Positions 19,701-28,178 of a stretch of DNA of 64,000 nucleotides are shown here, piece after piece (the first letter of the stretch is position 1; each line of letters starts with the position of its first letter). A model generated the notes under the pieces. That model was given only the letters and a program-made list of their open reading frames with translations. It had not been told where the DNA came from and ran no database searches. A program made the position numbers and the translations under genes. The stretch lies in assembly GCF_007197885.1 (NCBI RefSeq), contig NZ_VKKG01000002.1, forward strand, positions 496,001-560,000, written 5' to 3'. The DNA comes from Tessaracoccus rhinocerotis (GTDB taxonomy: Bacteria; Actinomycetota; Actinomycetes; Propionibacteriales; Propionibacteriaceae).

Positions 19701-20080
19701 TGTACGAAACCAACACCCGTCCCAGCGACCTCGTCAAGGACGACCTGCCCGACGTGGACGCCGGATCCACACTGCCCACCGAGGAAGAGGTCCTCGAGGC
19801 GATGAAGGACGTCGTGGACCCCGAGCTGATGGTCAACGTCGTCGACCTCGGCCTCGTCTACGGTGCCAGCGTCGACGACGAGGGCAACGTCACCCTCGAC
19901 ATGACCCTGACCTCGCCCACCTGTCCGCTCACGGACAAGATCGAGTACGACACCAAGTACGTCCTCGACGGCCTGGCCAAGTCCGTGACCATCAACTGGG
20001 TCTGGCTGCCGCCGTGGAGCCTGGAGATGATCACCGACGACGGCCGTGAGCAGCTGCGCGCCGTCGGCTACAACCTCTGA
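19700..20080 (+). CDS. sufT: SufT / MIP18-family (DUF59) Fe-S assembly protein
   Basis: A 126-residue DUF59 protein ending the suf operon. The core EEVLEAMKDVVDPELMVNVVDLGLVY and the TSPTCPLTD segment with its conserved cysteine are typical of SufT/PaaD-like maturation factors. ATG 19700 follows GAGGAGG. A GC-rich hairpin lies just downstream. Confidence 0.93.
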   Translation: MYETNTRPSDLVKDDLPDVDAGSTLPTEEEVLEAMKDVVDPELMVNVVDLGLVYGASVDDEGNVTLDMTLTSPTCPLTDKIEYDTKYVLDGLAKSVTINWVWLPPWSLEMITDDGREQLRAVGYNL

Positions 20081-20095
20081 CGAGACCGTCCACGC

Positions 20096-20122
20096 GGGCC
20101 GTCCCCCACCCGGGGGCGGCCC
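20096..20122 (+). terminator. Hairpin at the end of the suf operon
   Basis: GGGCCGTCCCCC (20096-20107) pairs with GGGGGCGGCCC (20112-20122) except for one position. There is no T tract. It probably ends the sufR-T transcript. Confidence 0.6.
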
Positions 20123-20143
20123 GTCGTCGTCCCCGGCCGTCGA

Positions 20144-20221
20144 CGACCCGACACGCCGAGGGGATCCGGGGCGGGGGGAGCGGGTCCCCCTTGCACCGAT
20201 TCCGTACGGCGTGTCGGGTCG
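20144..20221. repeat. 78-bp palindromic intergenic repeat, copy B
   Basis: Terminal arms CGACCCGACACGCCG (20144-20158) and CGGCGTGTCGGGTCG (20207-20221) are perfect 15-base inverted repeats. The 49-base interior aligns without gaps to copy A (5820-5897) with roughly 55 % identity, keeping GGATC and a central G-run/C-run stem. It lies between the suf operon end and the hydrolase promoter. Confidence 0.75.
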
Positions 20222-20227
20222 GGCGGG

Positions 20228-20233
20228 TAGCGT
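20228..20233 (+). promoter_or_regulatory. Putative -10 box of the alpha/beta hydrolase gene
   Basis: TAGCGT lies 32 bases before ATG 20266, giving a short leader with a strong GAGGAGGAGG ribosome site. It begins 6 bases after palindromic repeat copy B. Confidence 0.45.
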
Positions 20234-20265
20234 CGGTGGCAAGCAACTGCGAGGAGGAGGCACCG

Positions 20266-21096
20266 ATGCCCACACTGACCACCACCGGCGATGCACCCGT
20301 GGTTCTCCACTACACCGACACGGGCGGCTCGGGGCGCCCCATCGTGCTGGTCCACGGCTGGCCGCTGACCGGCGAGTCGTTCAAGGCCAACGAGGCGGCG
20401 CTCGTCGGGGCAGGAATGCGCGTGATCACTTACGACAGGCGCGGCTTCGGCCGGTCCGACAAGCCCGCCACCGGGTACCACTACGACAGGCTGGCCTCGG
20501 ACCTGCACGACCTCGTGACCCACCTGGGCCTCCACGACGCCGTACTGCTCGGCTTCTCCATGGGCGGGGGTGAGGTGCTGCGCTACTGCTCGACCTACGG
20601 CACCGACGACGTCGCCGCGGTGGTCCTGTCCGGCTCCATCGCGCCCGCACTGGCCCAGGGCGAGGACAACCCCGACGGCGCGATGCCGTTCTCGGCGTTC
20701 CAGGAGATGTCGGCGGCCTGTGAGGCCGACCATCCCGGCTTCCTGGACCAGTTCATCACCAACTTCTACTCCACCGGCGACGGCCTCGTGGTCGGTGAGG
20801 AGGTGCGGCAGGTCGCGCTCGCCCTGGCGCTCCAGAGCGATCCCGGGGCCGCCGCGGAGTGCATTCTCATCTGGGCCACCGACCTGCGCGACGACTGCGC
20901 CCGCGTCGACGTGCCGACGCTGCTGATCCACGGCGACGGGGACCAGTGCGTGCCACTGGCCGCGTCCAGCTCCCGTACCGCCGAGATCATCCCGGGTGCG
21001 AACCTCCACGTGGTCAAGGGCGGCCCGCACGGCGCCAACGTCTCCCACCGGGACGAGTGGGAGCGGGCGCTGATCGACTTCGTCAACGCACTGTGA
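20266..21096 (+). CDS. Alpha/beta hydrolase, non-heme chloroperoxidase-like
   Basis: A 276-residue alpha/beta hydrolase. Visible: oxyanion region VLVHGWPLTGESF, VITYDRRGFGRSDKP, nucleophile elbow GFSMGGGEV (Ser near residue 98), acid region LLIHGDGDQCVP, and catalytic His in KGGPHGANVSH. These match the esterase/'non-heme chloroperoxidase' family; real substrates are usually esters and are not predictable. ATG 20266 follows GAGGAGGAGG. It appears monocistronic. Confidence 0.88.
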   Translation: MPTLTTTGDAPVVLHYTDTGGSGRPIVLVHGWPLTGESFKANEAALVGAGMRVITYDRRGFGRSDKPATGYHYDRLASDLHDLVTHLGLHDAVLLGFSMGGGEVLRYCSTYGTDDVAAVVLSGSIAPALAQGEDNPDGAMPFSAFQEMSAACEADHPGFLDQFITNFYSTGDGLVVGEEVRQVALALALQSDPGAAAECILIWATDLRDDCARVDVPTLLIHGDGDQCVPLAASSSRTAEIIPGANLHVVKGGPHGANVSHRDEWERALIDFVNAL

Positions 21097-21112
21097 GACA
21101 CGTCGCCGGGCG

Positions 21113-21118
21113 TACGGT
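21113..21118 (+). promoter_or_regulatory. -10 box, leaderless promoter of the DUF456 gene
   Basis: TACGGT ends six bases before ATG 21125; no ribosome site. Confidence 0.6.
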
Positions 21119-21124
21119 TGGGGC

Positions 21125-21616
21125 ATGAACACCGATGTGGTCGTCTCCGTCATCACGGGCATCCTGGTCCTGATCGGGCTGGCGGGGATCGTCGTGCCCG
21201 TCCTGCCCGGCAGCGTCACCATCATCGTCGGGCTGCTGCTGTGGGCGGCCTTCATCGGCGGGCCGCTCGGTTGGGTGGTCTTCGGTGTCGGCGCGCTCCT
21301 GTGCGTGGCCGGGATGCTCGCCACCTACGTGCTGACGGGACGGGTGCTCAGGCGCGAGAAGATCCCGAACCGGTCCGTCGTGATCGGCCTGGTCATGGGT
21401 GTCGTCGGCATGTTCCTGGTGCCCGTCGTGGGGTTGCCGCTCGGGTTCGCGGTGGGCATCTTCGCCGCCGAGTACCTGCGTGTGGGGGAGGTGCCGGGTG
21501 CGCTGAGGTCCTCCTGGCAGGCGATCAAGGCCGCCGCGCGTGGGATCCTCGTCGAGTTCGGCCTCTCAGGCCTGGCTGTGGTGACCTGGCTGGTCGGGCT
21601 CTCGCTGCGCTTCTGA
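21125..21616 (+). CDS. DUF456 family membrane protein
   Basis: A 163-residue protein with about four membrane spans arranged as two similar glycine-rich halves (GLAGIVVPVLPGSVTIIVGL and VGMFLVPVVGLPLGFAVG), the DUF456 pattern. Its function is unknown. It is probably a leaderless gene of its own. Its 3' end overlaps the convergent membrane-protein gene by 51 bases. Confidence 0.82.
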   Translation: MNTDVVVSVITGILVLIGLAGIVVPVLPGSVTIIVGLLLWAAFIGGPLGWVVFGVGALLCVAGMLATYVLTGRVLRREKIPNRSVVIGLVMGVVGMFLVPVVGLPLGFAVGIFAAEYLRVGEVPGALRSSWQAIKAAARGILVEFGLSGLAVVTWLVGLSLRF

Positions 21617-22279
21617 GGCGGCTGGCCCGCGCCGGGTGAGCTTCAGCGATGCCACCGCGAGCGCGAGGTCGATGACGCTCTGCGACACCAGGAGGCCCAC
21701 CGCGATCCACAGCCGCGTCGCCGACGAGCCTTCGCCCAGGATCGCCACTGCGGCGAACACCGTCGCCAACAGCAGGGGCGCGAACCGGAGGTAGCCGGGC
21801 AGGACCACCTGCCACAGCCGAGCCAGGTGGCGGCCACCGCGGATGAACCAGCCGTCGGCCAGCGACCAGCCGTTGGACACGACGAGCGCCAGCGCCATCG
21901 GAAGCAGCGCCCACCAGCCGCCGCTGGGGCCACCCGTGACCACCAGCAGGATGACGGCCCAGACCCCGCAGACCAGGCTCAGGATGCCGATCATGATGCC
22001 GTAGTGCAGCATCATGAACCTCGACGTGGAGGTCTGCCTCGCCATCGTGTCGAGCCTGACGAGGGTCCCTGCGACGGACAGGGCCATCGCCAGCACCGTG
22101 TAAACCAGAAGGTCCGGGAGCCCGACCGCACCGGAGAGCAGCGGCACGAGCGGCAACAGGGTGCCGGCGACGATCAGGGAGAACTGCACGACGGTGGCGA
22201 CGGCGGGCGAGGTCCGGGCCGCGACGGACTGGAGCACGCCGATCCCGAGGACACGGAGCAGGAAGTTCACTGGCCACAT
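21566..22279 (-). CDS. Membrane protein of unknown function
   Basis: A 237-residue protein with about six hydrophobic segments and a basic C-terminal tail. I do not recognise a family; no motif or signal beyond the spans is evident. ATG 22279 is chosen because the first span follows directly; a GTG nine bases further in is possible. It is divergent from the ABC-F gene and overlaps the DUF456 gene tail to tail by 51 bases. Confidence 0.7.
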   Translation of the reverse strand: MWPVNFLLRVLGIGVLQSVAARTSPAVATVVQFSLIVAGTLLPLVPLLSGAVGLPDLLVYTVLAMALSVAGTLVRLDTMARQTSTSRFMMLHYGIMIGILSLVCGVWAVILLVVTGGPSGGWWALLPMALALVVSNGWSLADGWFIRGGRHLARLWQVVLPGYLRFAPLLLATVFAAVAILGEGSSATRLWIAVGLLVSQSVIDLALAVASLKLTRRGPAASEAQREPDQPGHHSQA

Positions 22280-22311
22280 GTTGCCGCATCGGGGGTTCTT
22301 CCTGGGGAGGG

Positions 22312-22317
22312 TAGACT
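22312..22317 (+). promoter_or_regulatory. -10 box, leaderless promoter of the ABC-F gene
   Basis: TAGACT ends eight bases before GTG 22326, with no ribosome site between. Confidence 0.65.
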
Positions 22318-22325
22318 CGCCCCTT

Positions 22326-23924
22326 GTGCTACAGGTCAAGGATCTTGAGGTGCGGGCGGGAGCCCGCCTGCTGCTGTCCCCGGTGTCCTTCCAGGTGATT
22401 GCCGGCGACCGCGTCGGACTCGTGGGTCGCAACGGTGCCGGGAAGACCACGCTGACGAGGATTCTCGCCGGCGAGGGCCAACCCGCCGGCGGGGACGTCA
22501 CCCGCTCCGGCCAGCTCGGCTACCTCCCGCAGGACCCCCGTTCCGGCGACCCGGAGCAGATCGCCCGTGACCGCATCCTCGGGGCCCGCGGCCTCGACCT
22601 GGTGATCCGACGCCTCCGCCGGGCCGAGGAGGACATGGCCCTCACCGACGGTGCGGAGCGCGACAAGGCGATGGCCGCCTACACCCGCGCCGAGGACGCC
22701 CTGCAGGTGGCGGGCGGGTACGGTGCGGAGGCGGAGGCGGCCCGGATCGCCGCCAACCTCGGCCTTCCGGACCGCGTGCTCTCACAGCCACTGAAGACGC
22801 TCTCGGGCGGGCAGCGGCGCCGCATCGAACTGGCCCGGATCCTGTTCTCCGATGCCGACACCCTGCTGCTCGACGAGCCCACGAACCACCTCGACGCGGA
22901 CTCGATCGTCTGGCTGCGCAGCTACCTGCAGAACTTCTCCGGCGGACTGATCATCATCAGCCACGACACCGAGCTGCTCGACGCCGTGGTCAACAAGGTC
23001 TTCCACTTGGACGCCAACCGTGCCGAGATCGACGTGTACGCCATGAACTGGAAGCGCTACCTGCAGCAGCGCGACACCGACGAGAAGCGCCGCAAGCGCG
23101 AGTTCGCCAACGCGGAGAAGAAGGCGACGCAACTGATGGCGCAGGCGGACAAGATGCGCGCCAAGGCCACCAAGGCGGTCGCTGCCCAGAACATGGCCAA
23201 GCGCGCCGAGAAGCTGATGGCCGGCCTCGAGGGGGAGCGGCAGGCGGACCAGGTCGCCAAGATCCGGTTCCCCGAGCCCGCCCCCTGCGGCAAGACGCCG
23301 CTGCGTGGCGACGGCCTCTCCAAGGCCTACGGCTCCCTCGAGGTGTTCACGGCCGTCGACCTCGCGATCGACAAGGGCTCCAAGGTGGTCATCCTCGGCC
23401 TCAACGGGGCAGGCAAGACCACGATGCTGCGCATCCTGGCCGGCATCGAGGAACCCGACACCGGGGAACGGCTCCTCGGGCACGGCGCCCGCCTCGGCTA
23501 CTACGCGCAGGAGCACGAGACGCTCGACGTGAACCGCAGCGTGCTGGACAACATGGTCTCGGCCTCGCCCAACCTGAACGACACCGAGGTGCGCAAGGTG
23601 CTCGGCTCCTTCCTGTTCAGCGGCGACGACGTCACCAAGCCCGCGAAGGTGCTCTCGGGCGGGGAGAAGACCAGGCTCGCGCTCGCGATGCTGGTGGTCT
23701 CCGCCGCGAACGTGCTGCTGCTGGACGAGCCGACGAACAACCTCGATCCCGCCTCCCGCGCCGAGGTGCTCAACGCCATCCGCACCTACGCCGGGGCAGT
23801 CATCCTCGTCACGCACGACCCGGGCGCCGTCGAGGCGCTGGAGCCGGACCGGGTCCTGGTGCTGCCGGACGGCGTCGAGGACCTGTGGAGCGACGAGTAC
23901 CAGGAACTGGTCGACCTGGCCTGA
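22326..23924 (+). CDS. ABC-F family ribosome-associated ATPase
   Basis: A 532-residue protein with two ABC ATPase domains and no membrane segment: Walker A motifs GRNGAGKTT and GLNGAGKTT, signatures LSGGQRRR and LSGGEKTR, Walker B LLLDEPTNHLD and LLLDEPTNNLD. The basic helical linker (KRRKREFANAEKKATQLM region, about 255-310) is the P-site tRNA interaction motif of ABC-F proteins. Such factors rescue or modulate stalled ribosomes; some protect from antibiotics, but nothing here points to resistance. GTG 22326 fits the leaderless -10. Confidence 0.92.
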   Translation: MLQVKDLEVRAGARLLLSPVSFQVIAGDRVGLVGRNGAGKTTLTRILAGEGQPAGGDVTRSGQLGYLPQDPRSGDPEQIARDRILGARGLDLVIRRLRRAEEDMALTDGAERDKAMAAYTRAEDALQVAGGYGAEAEAARIAANLGLPDRVLSQPLKTLSGGQRRRIELARILFSDADTLLLDEPTNHLDADSIVWLRSYLQNFSGGLIIISHDTELLDAVVNKVFHLDANRAEIDVYAMNWKRYLQQRDTDEKRRKREFANAEKKATQLMAQADKMRAKATKAVAAQNMAKRAEKLMAGLEGERQADQVAKIRFPEPAPCGKTPLRGDGLSKAYGSLEVFTAVDLAIDKGSKVVILGLNGAGKTTMLRILAGIEEPDTGERLLGHGARLGYYAQEHETLDVNRSVLDNMVSASPNLNDTEVRKVLGSFLFSGDDVTKPAKVLSGGEKTRLALAMLVVSAANVLLLDEPTNNLDPASRAEVLNAIRTYAGAVILVTHDPGAVEALEPDRVLVLPDGVEDLWSDEYQELVDLA

Positions 23925-23976
23925 TCGTTCGCGCAGCCCGCGTGCGCACTCGCGCACCGCGCGGGCGGCTTCTCAC

Positions 23977-23982
23977 TAGTCT
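23977..23982 (+). promoter_or_regulatory. -10 box of the phosphohexomutase gene
   Basis: TAGTCT lies 28 bases before ATG 24011; the short leader holds the AGGAGA ribosome site. Confidence 0.5.
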
Positions 23983-24010
23983 GGAGTCTCAAGGACGAAC
24001 AGGAGACACG

Positions 24011-25438
24011 ATGGCGCGAATCAAGTTTGGGACCGGCGGCTGGCGAGCGATCATCGGGGACGAGTTCATCCGGGCCAACGTCCGGCTGCTGTCCGCCGCG
24101 CTGGCCGGGAAGATGGTGGACGAGGGTGTCGCCGAGCGCGGCATCGTCATCGGCTACGACCGACGGTTCCTTTCAGACATCGCCGCCCAGTGGGCCGCCG
24201 AGGTGTTCGCGGGAGCCGGGATCCCGTGCCAGGTGATCAAGGTCGCCCAGGCCCCCACGCCGCTGATCATGTGGACCGTCAAGGACCAGGGCCTGCCCTA
24301 CGGCATGGCCATCACCGCATCCCACAACCCGGCCCTCTACAACGGCATCAAGGTGTTCACCGCGGGCGGCAAGGACGCCGACGAGGACGTGACGTGCGAC
24401 GTCGAGGAGCGGATGGGCGCCCTCGAGGGCGAGGCCGAGGCCGGGATCGCGAGCATCGACTACCCCAAGGCCGTCGCCAGTGGGGCGATCGAGGAGATCA
24501 ACCCCTTCAACGGCTACATCGACTCGATCATCTCCCAGGTGGACATGGAGGCCATCCGGGGCGCGCAGTTGAAGGTGGCGCTGGACCCGATGTACGGGGT
24601 CTCGCGCACCTCGCTGCAGACCATCCTGCTCACGGCCCGGTGCGAGGTCGACGTCATCAACGACCGCCACGACACGCTCTTCGGCGGCAAGCTGCCCTCC
24701 CCGACGAGCGCCGGCCTGTCCGCGCTGAAGCGGTTCGTGGTGGACAACAAGGCCGACCTGGGGATCGCCACCGACGGCGACGCTGACCGCATCGGCGTCA
24801 TCGACGACCTGGGCAACTTCCTGCACCCCAACCAGCTGCTCGTCATCCTCTACTACTACCTGCTCAAGTACAAGGGCTGGAAGGGGCCCGTGGTCCGCAA
24901 CGTGGCCACCACGTCCCTGCTCGACGACGTGGCCGAGCGCTTCGGCGAGAAGTGCTACGAGGTACCCGTCGGGTTCAAGTGGATCTCCGGCAAGATGCTG
25001 GAGACCGACGCCATCATCGGGGGCGAGTCCTCCGGGGGCCTCACCGTGCGCGGCCACATCTCCGGCAAGGACGGCATCTACGCCGCGGCGCTGCTGGTGG
25101 AGATGATCGCCGTGGTGGGCAAGTCGATGAGCGAGATCTACGAGGAGATCACGGGACAGTTCGACCCGCACTACATGGCCGAGACCGATTTCGCCTTCGA
25201 CCCCGAGCGCAAGCCCGAGATCCTGAAGACGCTCATGGAGGACCGGCTGCTGCCGGACTTCACCGCGAACGTGGTCGACACCAGCTACACCGACGGCTGC
25301 AAGGTCTACTTCGACAATGGCTGGATCATCGCCCGCTTCTCCGGGACCGAGCCGCTCCTGCGGATCTTCTGCGAGATGCCGGACCAGGAGCAGGCGGAGC
25401 AGGCCTGCGAGGAGTTCCGCCAGTTCCTGGGCCTCTGA
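24011..25438 (+). CDS. Phosphoglucomutase/phosphomannomutase
   Basis: A 475-residue alpha-D-phosphohexomutase. The phosphoserine loop ITASHNPALYNG, the metal site DGDADRIG, the sugar-binding GGESSGG and the C-terminal phosphate-binding RFSGTEPLLR are all intact. It interconverts hexose-1- and -6-phosphates; glucose versus mannose preference cannot be decided. It stands alone between the ABC-F gene and a bidirectional terminator. Confidence 0.93.
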   Translation: MARIKFGTGGWRAIIGDEFIRANVRLLSAALAGKMVDEGVAERGIVIGYDRRFLSDIAAQWAAEVFAGAGIPCQVIKVAQAPTPLIMWTVKDQGLPYGMAITASHNPALYNGIKVFTAGGKDADEDVTCDVEERMGALEGEAEAGIASIDYPKAVASGAIEEINPFNGYIDSIISQVDMEAIRGAQLKVALDPMYGVSRTSLQTILLTARCEVDVINDRHDTLFGGKLPSPTSAGLSALKRFVVDNKADLGIATDGDADRIGVIDDLGNFLHPNQLLVILYYYLLKYKGWKGPVVRNVATTSLLDDVAERFGEKCYEVPVGFKWISGKMLETDAIIGGESSGGLTVRGHISGKDGIYAAALLVEMIAVVGKSMSEIYEEITGQFDPHYMAETDFAFDPERKPEILKTLMEDRLLPDFTANVVDTSYTDGCKVYFDNGWIIARFSGTEPLLRIFCEMPDQEQAEQACEEFRQFLGL

Positions 25439-25454
25439 GGCCTGCAGGATGCGA

Positions 25455-25488
25455 AAGAACCCGGTGGGCGTGCGCCCACCGGGTTCTT
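25455..25488. terminator. Bidirectional terminator
   Basis: Perfect 15-bp stem AAGAACCCGGTGGGC (25455-25469) / GCCCACCGGGTTCTT (25474-25488), with T-rich ends in both directions. It separates the phosphohexomutase gene (+) from the secreted repeat-protein gene (-). Confidence 0.88.
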
Positions 25489-25505
25489 CACTGCCACGGG
25501 GTTGG

Positions 25506-26483
25506 TCAGCTGAAGCGGACCATGTTGTTGAAGACCTCCTTGGTGACGGTGCGGTAGCCGGTCCCGGCGCGCTCGATCACGTCAGCGGTCACGAAGGTGC
25601 GGCAGCCGTTGCGGCCGGTGAGGTCCGTGTCGCACTCGGTGCGCCACTGGCGCCCGTCGCTGCTCCACGTGGCCGTGCCCTGGTAGACGCCGTTGCCGGC
25701 CAGCGGGTTGCCTGCCCAGGCCGCGCGGGGGGCAGGCTTGTAGGTCAGGTTGTTGAAGTACCAACCCGACTTGTTGACGTAGCGGCCACCCGCATAGATC
25801 ACCTGGGTGGCCCAGATCTCTGTCTCGCAGCGGTCGATGGTGGAGGAATACGTCCCGCAGTCGGTGGCCCACTGGCGGCCGTTCTTGCTCCAGCGGCCCT
25901 CGGTCAAGTAGATGTCCACGTTCGAGCCGTCCTGGCCGGTGCCCGGAGAGGTGGAGCCGCCACCTGCAGCGGGACGGAGGTTGGCGCACTGGTCCTCAAG
26001 GTTGCCGTCGGCGGTGTTGCCGGTGCCCGTTGGGGCCGGGGTGTTGGACTTGCACTGGATGTTTCCGCCGACGCGGTTGTTGTTGAGGACCTTGGCGCCG
26101 GAGCGGTTGCTGAACAGCTGGATGTCGCCGTCGACGCGGTTCGCGGACAGAGTGATGGCGCCGCCCTGCTCGAGCTGGATGTTGCCTTCCACCCGGCTGT
26201 TACTGACGGCGACCGAGCGGTGGCCCTGGCTCTGGATGTTGCCGCCGACGGTGACGTTGTTGGCCGAGAGGGTGGCATTCGACCCGAGTTCGACGTTGCC
26301 GTCGATGCTGGTTCCGCTGAGGGTGCAGGACGCACCGGAGGGGACGATCACGTTGCCGTCGACGTGGGTCGCGCCGATGCTGCCGCGACAGGTTCTGTCG
26401 TCGGCGGAGGCTGTTGGGGCTGCGAGGGCGAGGCCGCCGATCGCCAGTGCCGCGCTGGCCGTGACGGCGAGGAGACGCTTCAT
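25506..26483 (-). CDS. Secreted beta-repeat protein with C-terminal GRQW/FNN double-repeat domain
   Basis: A 325-residue protein with a signal peptide (KRLLAVTASAALAIGGLALA, cleavage near ASA-DD). Residues about 40-160 hold six or seven short repeats of the form (V/I)(D/E/G)GN(V/I)xx spaced about 20 residues, a parallel beta-helix-like or polymer-forming pattern, closed by a Cys-containing segment (NIQCK ... EDQC). A Gly/Ser linker follows. Residues about 189-325 form the domain shared with the DNase at 34.4 kb and the lyase at 39 kb: two repeats, each GRQW-x-T-x-C-x8/9-C ... W-x-FNN. The function is unknown; extracellular binding or a structural role is inferred. ATG 26483 follows AAGG. Confidence 0.85.
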   Translation of the reverse strand: MKRLLAVTASAALAIGGLALAAPTASADDRTCRGSIGATHVDGNVIVPSGASCTLSGTSIDGNVELGSNATLSANNVTVGGNIQSQGHRSVAVSNSRVEGNIQLEQGGAITLSANRVDGDIQLFSNRSGAKVLNNNRVGGNIQCKSNTPAPTGTGNTADGNLEDQCANLRPAAGGGSTSPGTGQDGSNVDIYLTEGRWSKNGRQWATDCGTYSSTIDRCETEIWATQVIYAGGRYVNKSGWYFNNLTYKPAPRAAWAGNPLAGNGVYQGTATWSSDGRQWRTECDTDLTGRNGCRTFVTADVIERAGTGYRTVTKEVFNNMVRFS

Positions 26484-26569
26484 CGTGTTCTGCCTTTCGT
26501 TGGGGGGACCGTTGGTACAGATCCAACCGGCCGCAGATGAGGCCTCGATGTGGGGTTGGTTAGAGAGTT

Positions 26570-27382
26570 CTAATGCGCGGTGAAGGTCGCGATCGTGACC
26601 TGGAGCGTGACCTCGCCGGCGGGCACCCGGGCGGGGGTGGAGTGGAAGGCGTTCGGCCCCATCCCGACCAGGGCGGTGGCCTCTTCCTCGTCCAGCCGGA
26701 GCAGACGTCGGACCTCGGTGCGTGCGACCGGCCGAAGCAGGTCCCGGAGCTGGTTGGTGACCCCCTCCAGCTTGTCGGCGCCGACGTCCAGCAGGTCGTG
26801 CGCACGCCGCAGCTCCACCAGGTGTTCGGGGCCCGGGACCACCACTACGAGCAGGCCACCGGGGCGCAGCACCCGGGCGAACTCGGCGGCGTTGCGGGGG
26901 GCGAACACGCACAGCACCGCGTCCACCGAGGCGTCCGCCAGTGGCAGCCCGGCCCAGGTGTCGGCGACGGCGGCGGCCATCCGCGGGTGGGCCCTGGCGG
27001 CCCGGCGGGCGGCCGCGGGGGAGACGTCCGTCGCCAGGCCGAGGGACCTCGGGGAGGCGTCGAGGGCGCGGGCCAGGTAGTGGCCGGTGCCCGCACCCAC
27101 CTCGAGGAGTCGTTCCCGGCCGGCGACGGCGTCTGCCACCGGTTCGCTGACCGGCGAGTAGTGGCCGGAGGCCAGGAACCGCTCCCGGGCTGCCAGCATC
27201 GCCGGGGTGTCGGCGTTGGCCGGAGCGGCGCGCCCCAGCAGGTTCACGTGGCCCTGCCGTGCGACGTCGAAGCCGTGGCCCGACTCGCAGCCCAGCACGG
27301 AGCCCGCCACCGCCATCGTTCCGCGACAGTTCGGGCACGCGAGCCACCCCGCGACCCGGCGAAGTGCCTCAGTCGGCGGCAC
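26570..27382 (-). CDS. RlmA-type 23S rRNA (guanine-N1) methyltransferase-like protein
   Basis: A 270-residue SAM-dependent methyltransferase. The N-terminus has the zinc-type motif CPNC ... C-x4-H followed by FDVARQGHVNLL, then LEVGAGTGHYLARAL as the SAM site; this matches the RlmA(I)/RlmA(II)-TlrB family that methylates G745 or G748 of 23S rRNA. Position specificity is unknown. GTG 27382 is chosen because GAGGAAG lies six bases upstream and a later start would remove the zinc site. It overlaps the SURF1 gene by 14 bases. Confidence 0.85.
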   Translation of the reverse strand: MPPTEALRRVAGWLACPNCRGTMAVAGSVLGCESGHGFDVARQGHVNLLGRAAPANADTPAMLAARERFLASGHYSPVSEPVADAVAGRERLLEVGAGTGHYLARALDASPRSLGLATDVSPAAARRAARAHPRMAAAVADTWAGLPLADASVDAVLCVFAPRNAAEFARVLRPGGLLVVVVPGPEHLVELRRAHDLLDVGADKLEGVTNQLRDLLRPVARTEVRRLLRLDEEEATALVGMGPNAFHSTPARVPAGEVTLQVTIATFTAH

Positions 27383-28178
27383 TGGTGACTTCCTCGGCCT
27401 CCCGCTCGGTCCTGCGCGCCCGGGCCTCGGCCAGGCGGGCGCGCTTCTCGGCCCGCTGCCGGGCCTTCTTCCGGTCCTGCAGGTCGGCACGGATCAGCAC
27501 CCCGATGCCGATGAGGGCGATCCCGCCGAACGCGAACCACTGCAGCGCGTAGGAGAAGTGGTTGCCCTCGTCGAGGGTGGGCGGCTCCATGGGCACCAGG
27601 GCCTCCCCGTTCGCCGGATCGGAGGTGGCGAGGATCACGTAGCCGGGCAGGAGGACTCGTCCCAAGGAGGCGCCGATCGCCTCCGAGTTGATGAGCCGCA
27701 CCTTGAAGTCGTGGGGGACCACGGCGGTCTCGTCGCCCTGCTCATCCCGGTGGACGTAGCCCATGACGGCCACCTCGCCCGTGGGCGGTTCGGGCAGTAC
27801 CTCCGTGTCCGGCTGGCCGGCCTGGCGTGCGATGAAGCCGCGGTCCACGAGCACCGAGTCGCCCTCGAGCGTCTCGAACACCGCCGCGACCTCGATCCCG
27901 GCGGAGTCGTCGTAGTTGCGGTAGCGCACCTGGTACTGCTCGCCGGTGTAGCTGCCGGTGAGTTCGACCCGCTGCCACTGCTCGTCGTCGGCGATCGGGG
28001 AACCCATCACCTCGCGGTAGGGCACCGGTGCCAGGCCCTCGTTCGCCACGACGGCGCTGTTGCCCTCGCGACGCTGCTCCAGCCGGTCCAGCTGCCACTC
28101 GCCGAGCTTCACGCACGCGAATGCAACGAGGCTGAGGAACACCGCGAGGGCCACCCAGCGCAGGATCATCTTCTTCAC
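27369..28178 (-). CDS. SURF1 family cytochrome oxidase biogenesis protein
   Basis: A 269-residue protein with a membrane span near each end (residues about 4-20 and 215-235) and a large outside domain between, the SURF1 layout. Family motifs LGEWQLDRLEQRR, NYDDSAGIEV and the final YALQWFAFGGIALIG are visible. It assists heme A insertion into cytochrome oxidase, fitting ctaA and ctaB elsewhere in the window. The GTG start at 28178 overlaps the DUF3099 stop (GTGA). Confidence 0.9.
   Translation of the reverse strand: MKKMILRWVALAVFLSLVAFACVKLGEWQLDRLEQRREGNSAVVANEGLAPVPYREVMGSPIADDEQWQRVELTGSYTGEQYQVRYRNYDDSAGIEVAAVFETLEGDSVLVDRGFIARQAGQPDTEVLPEPPTGEVAVMGYVHRDEQGDETAVVPHDFKVRLINSEAIGASLGRVLLPGYVILATSDPANGEALVPMEPPTLDEGNHFSYALQWFAFGGIALIGIGVLIRADLQDRKKARQRAEKRARLAEARARRTEREAEEVTSAAD

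Noticed and set aside
22326-23924. ABC-F protein as an antibiotic resistance gene
   Set aside because: It resembles general housekeeping ABC-F factors and there is no resistance context or attenuator leader.
26560-26573. Palindrome TTAGAGAGTTCTAA at the end of the rlmA-like gene
   Set aside because: Arms are only five bases and overlap the stop codon; it is not at a clear promoter position.
25506-27347. A 613-codon frame extending the secreted repeat protein upstream
   Set aside because: The upstream part lies antisense-like within the methyltransferase region in another frame and precedes a clear signal peptide start at 26483.
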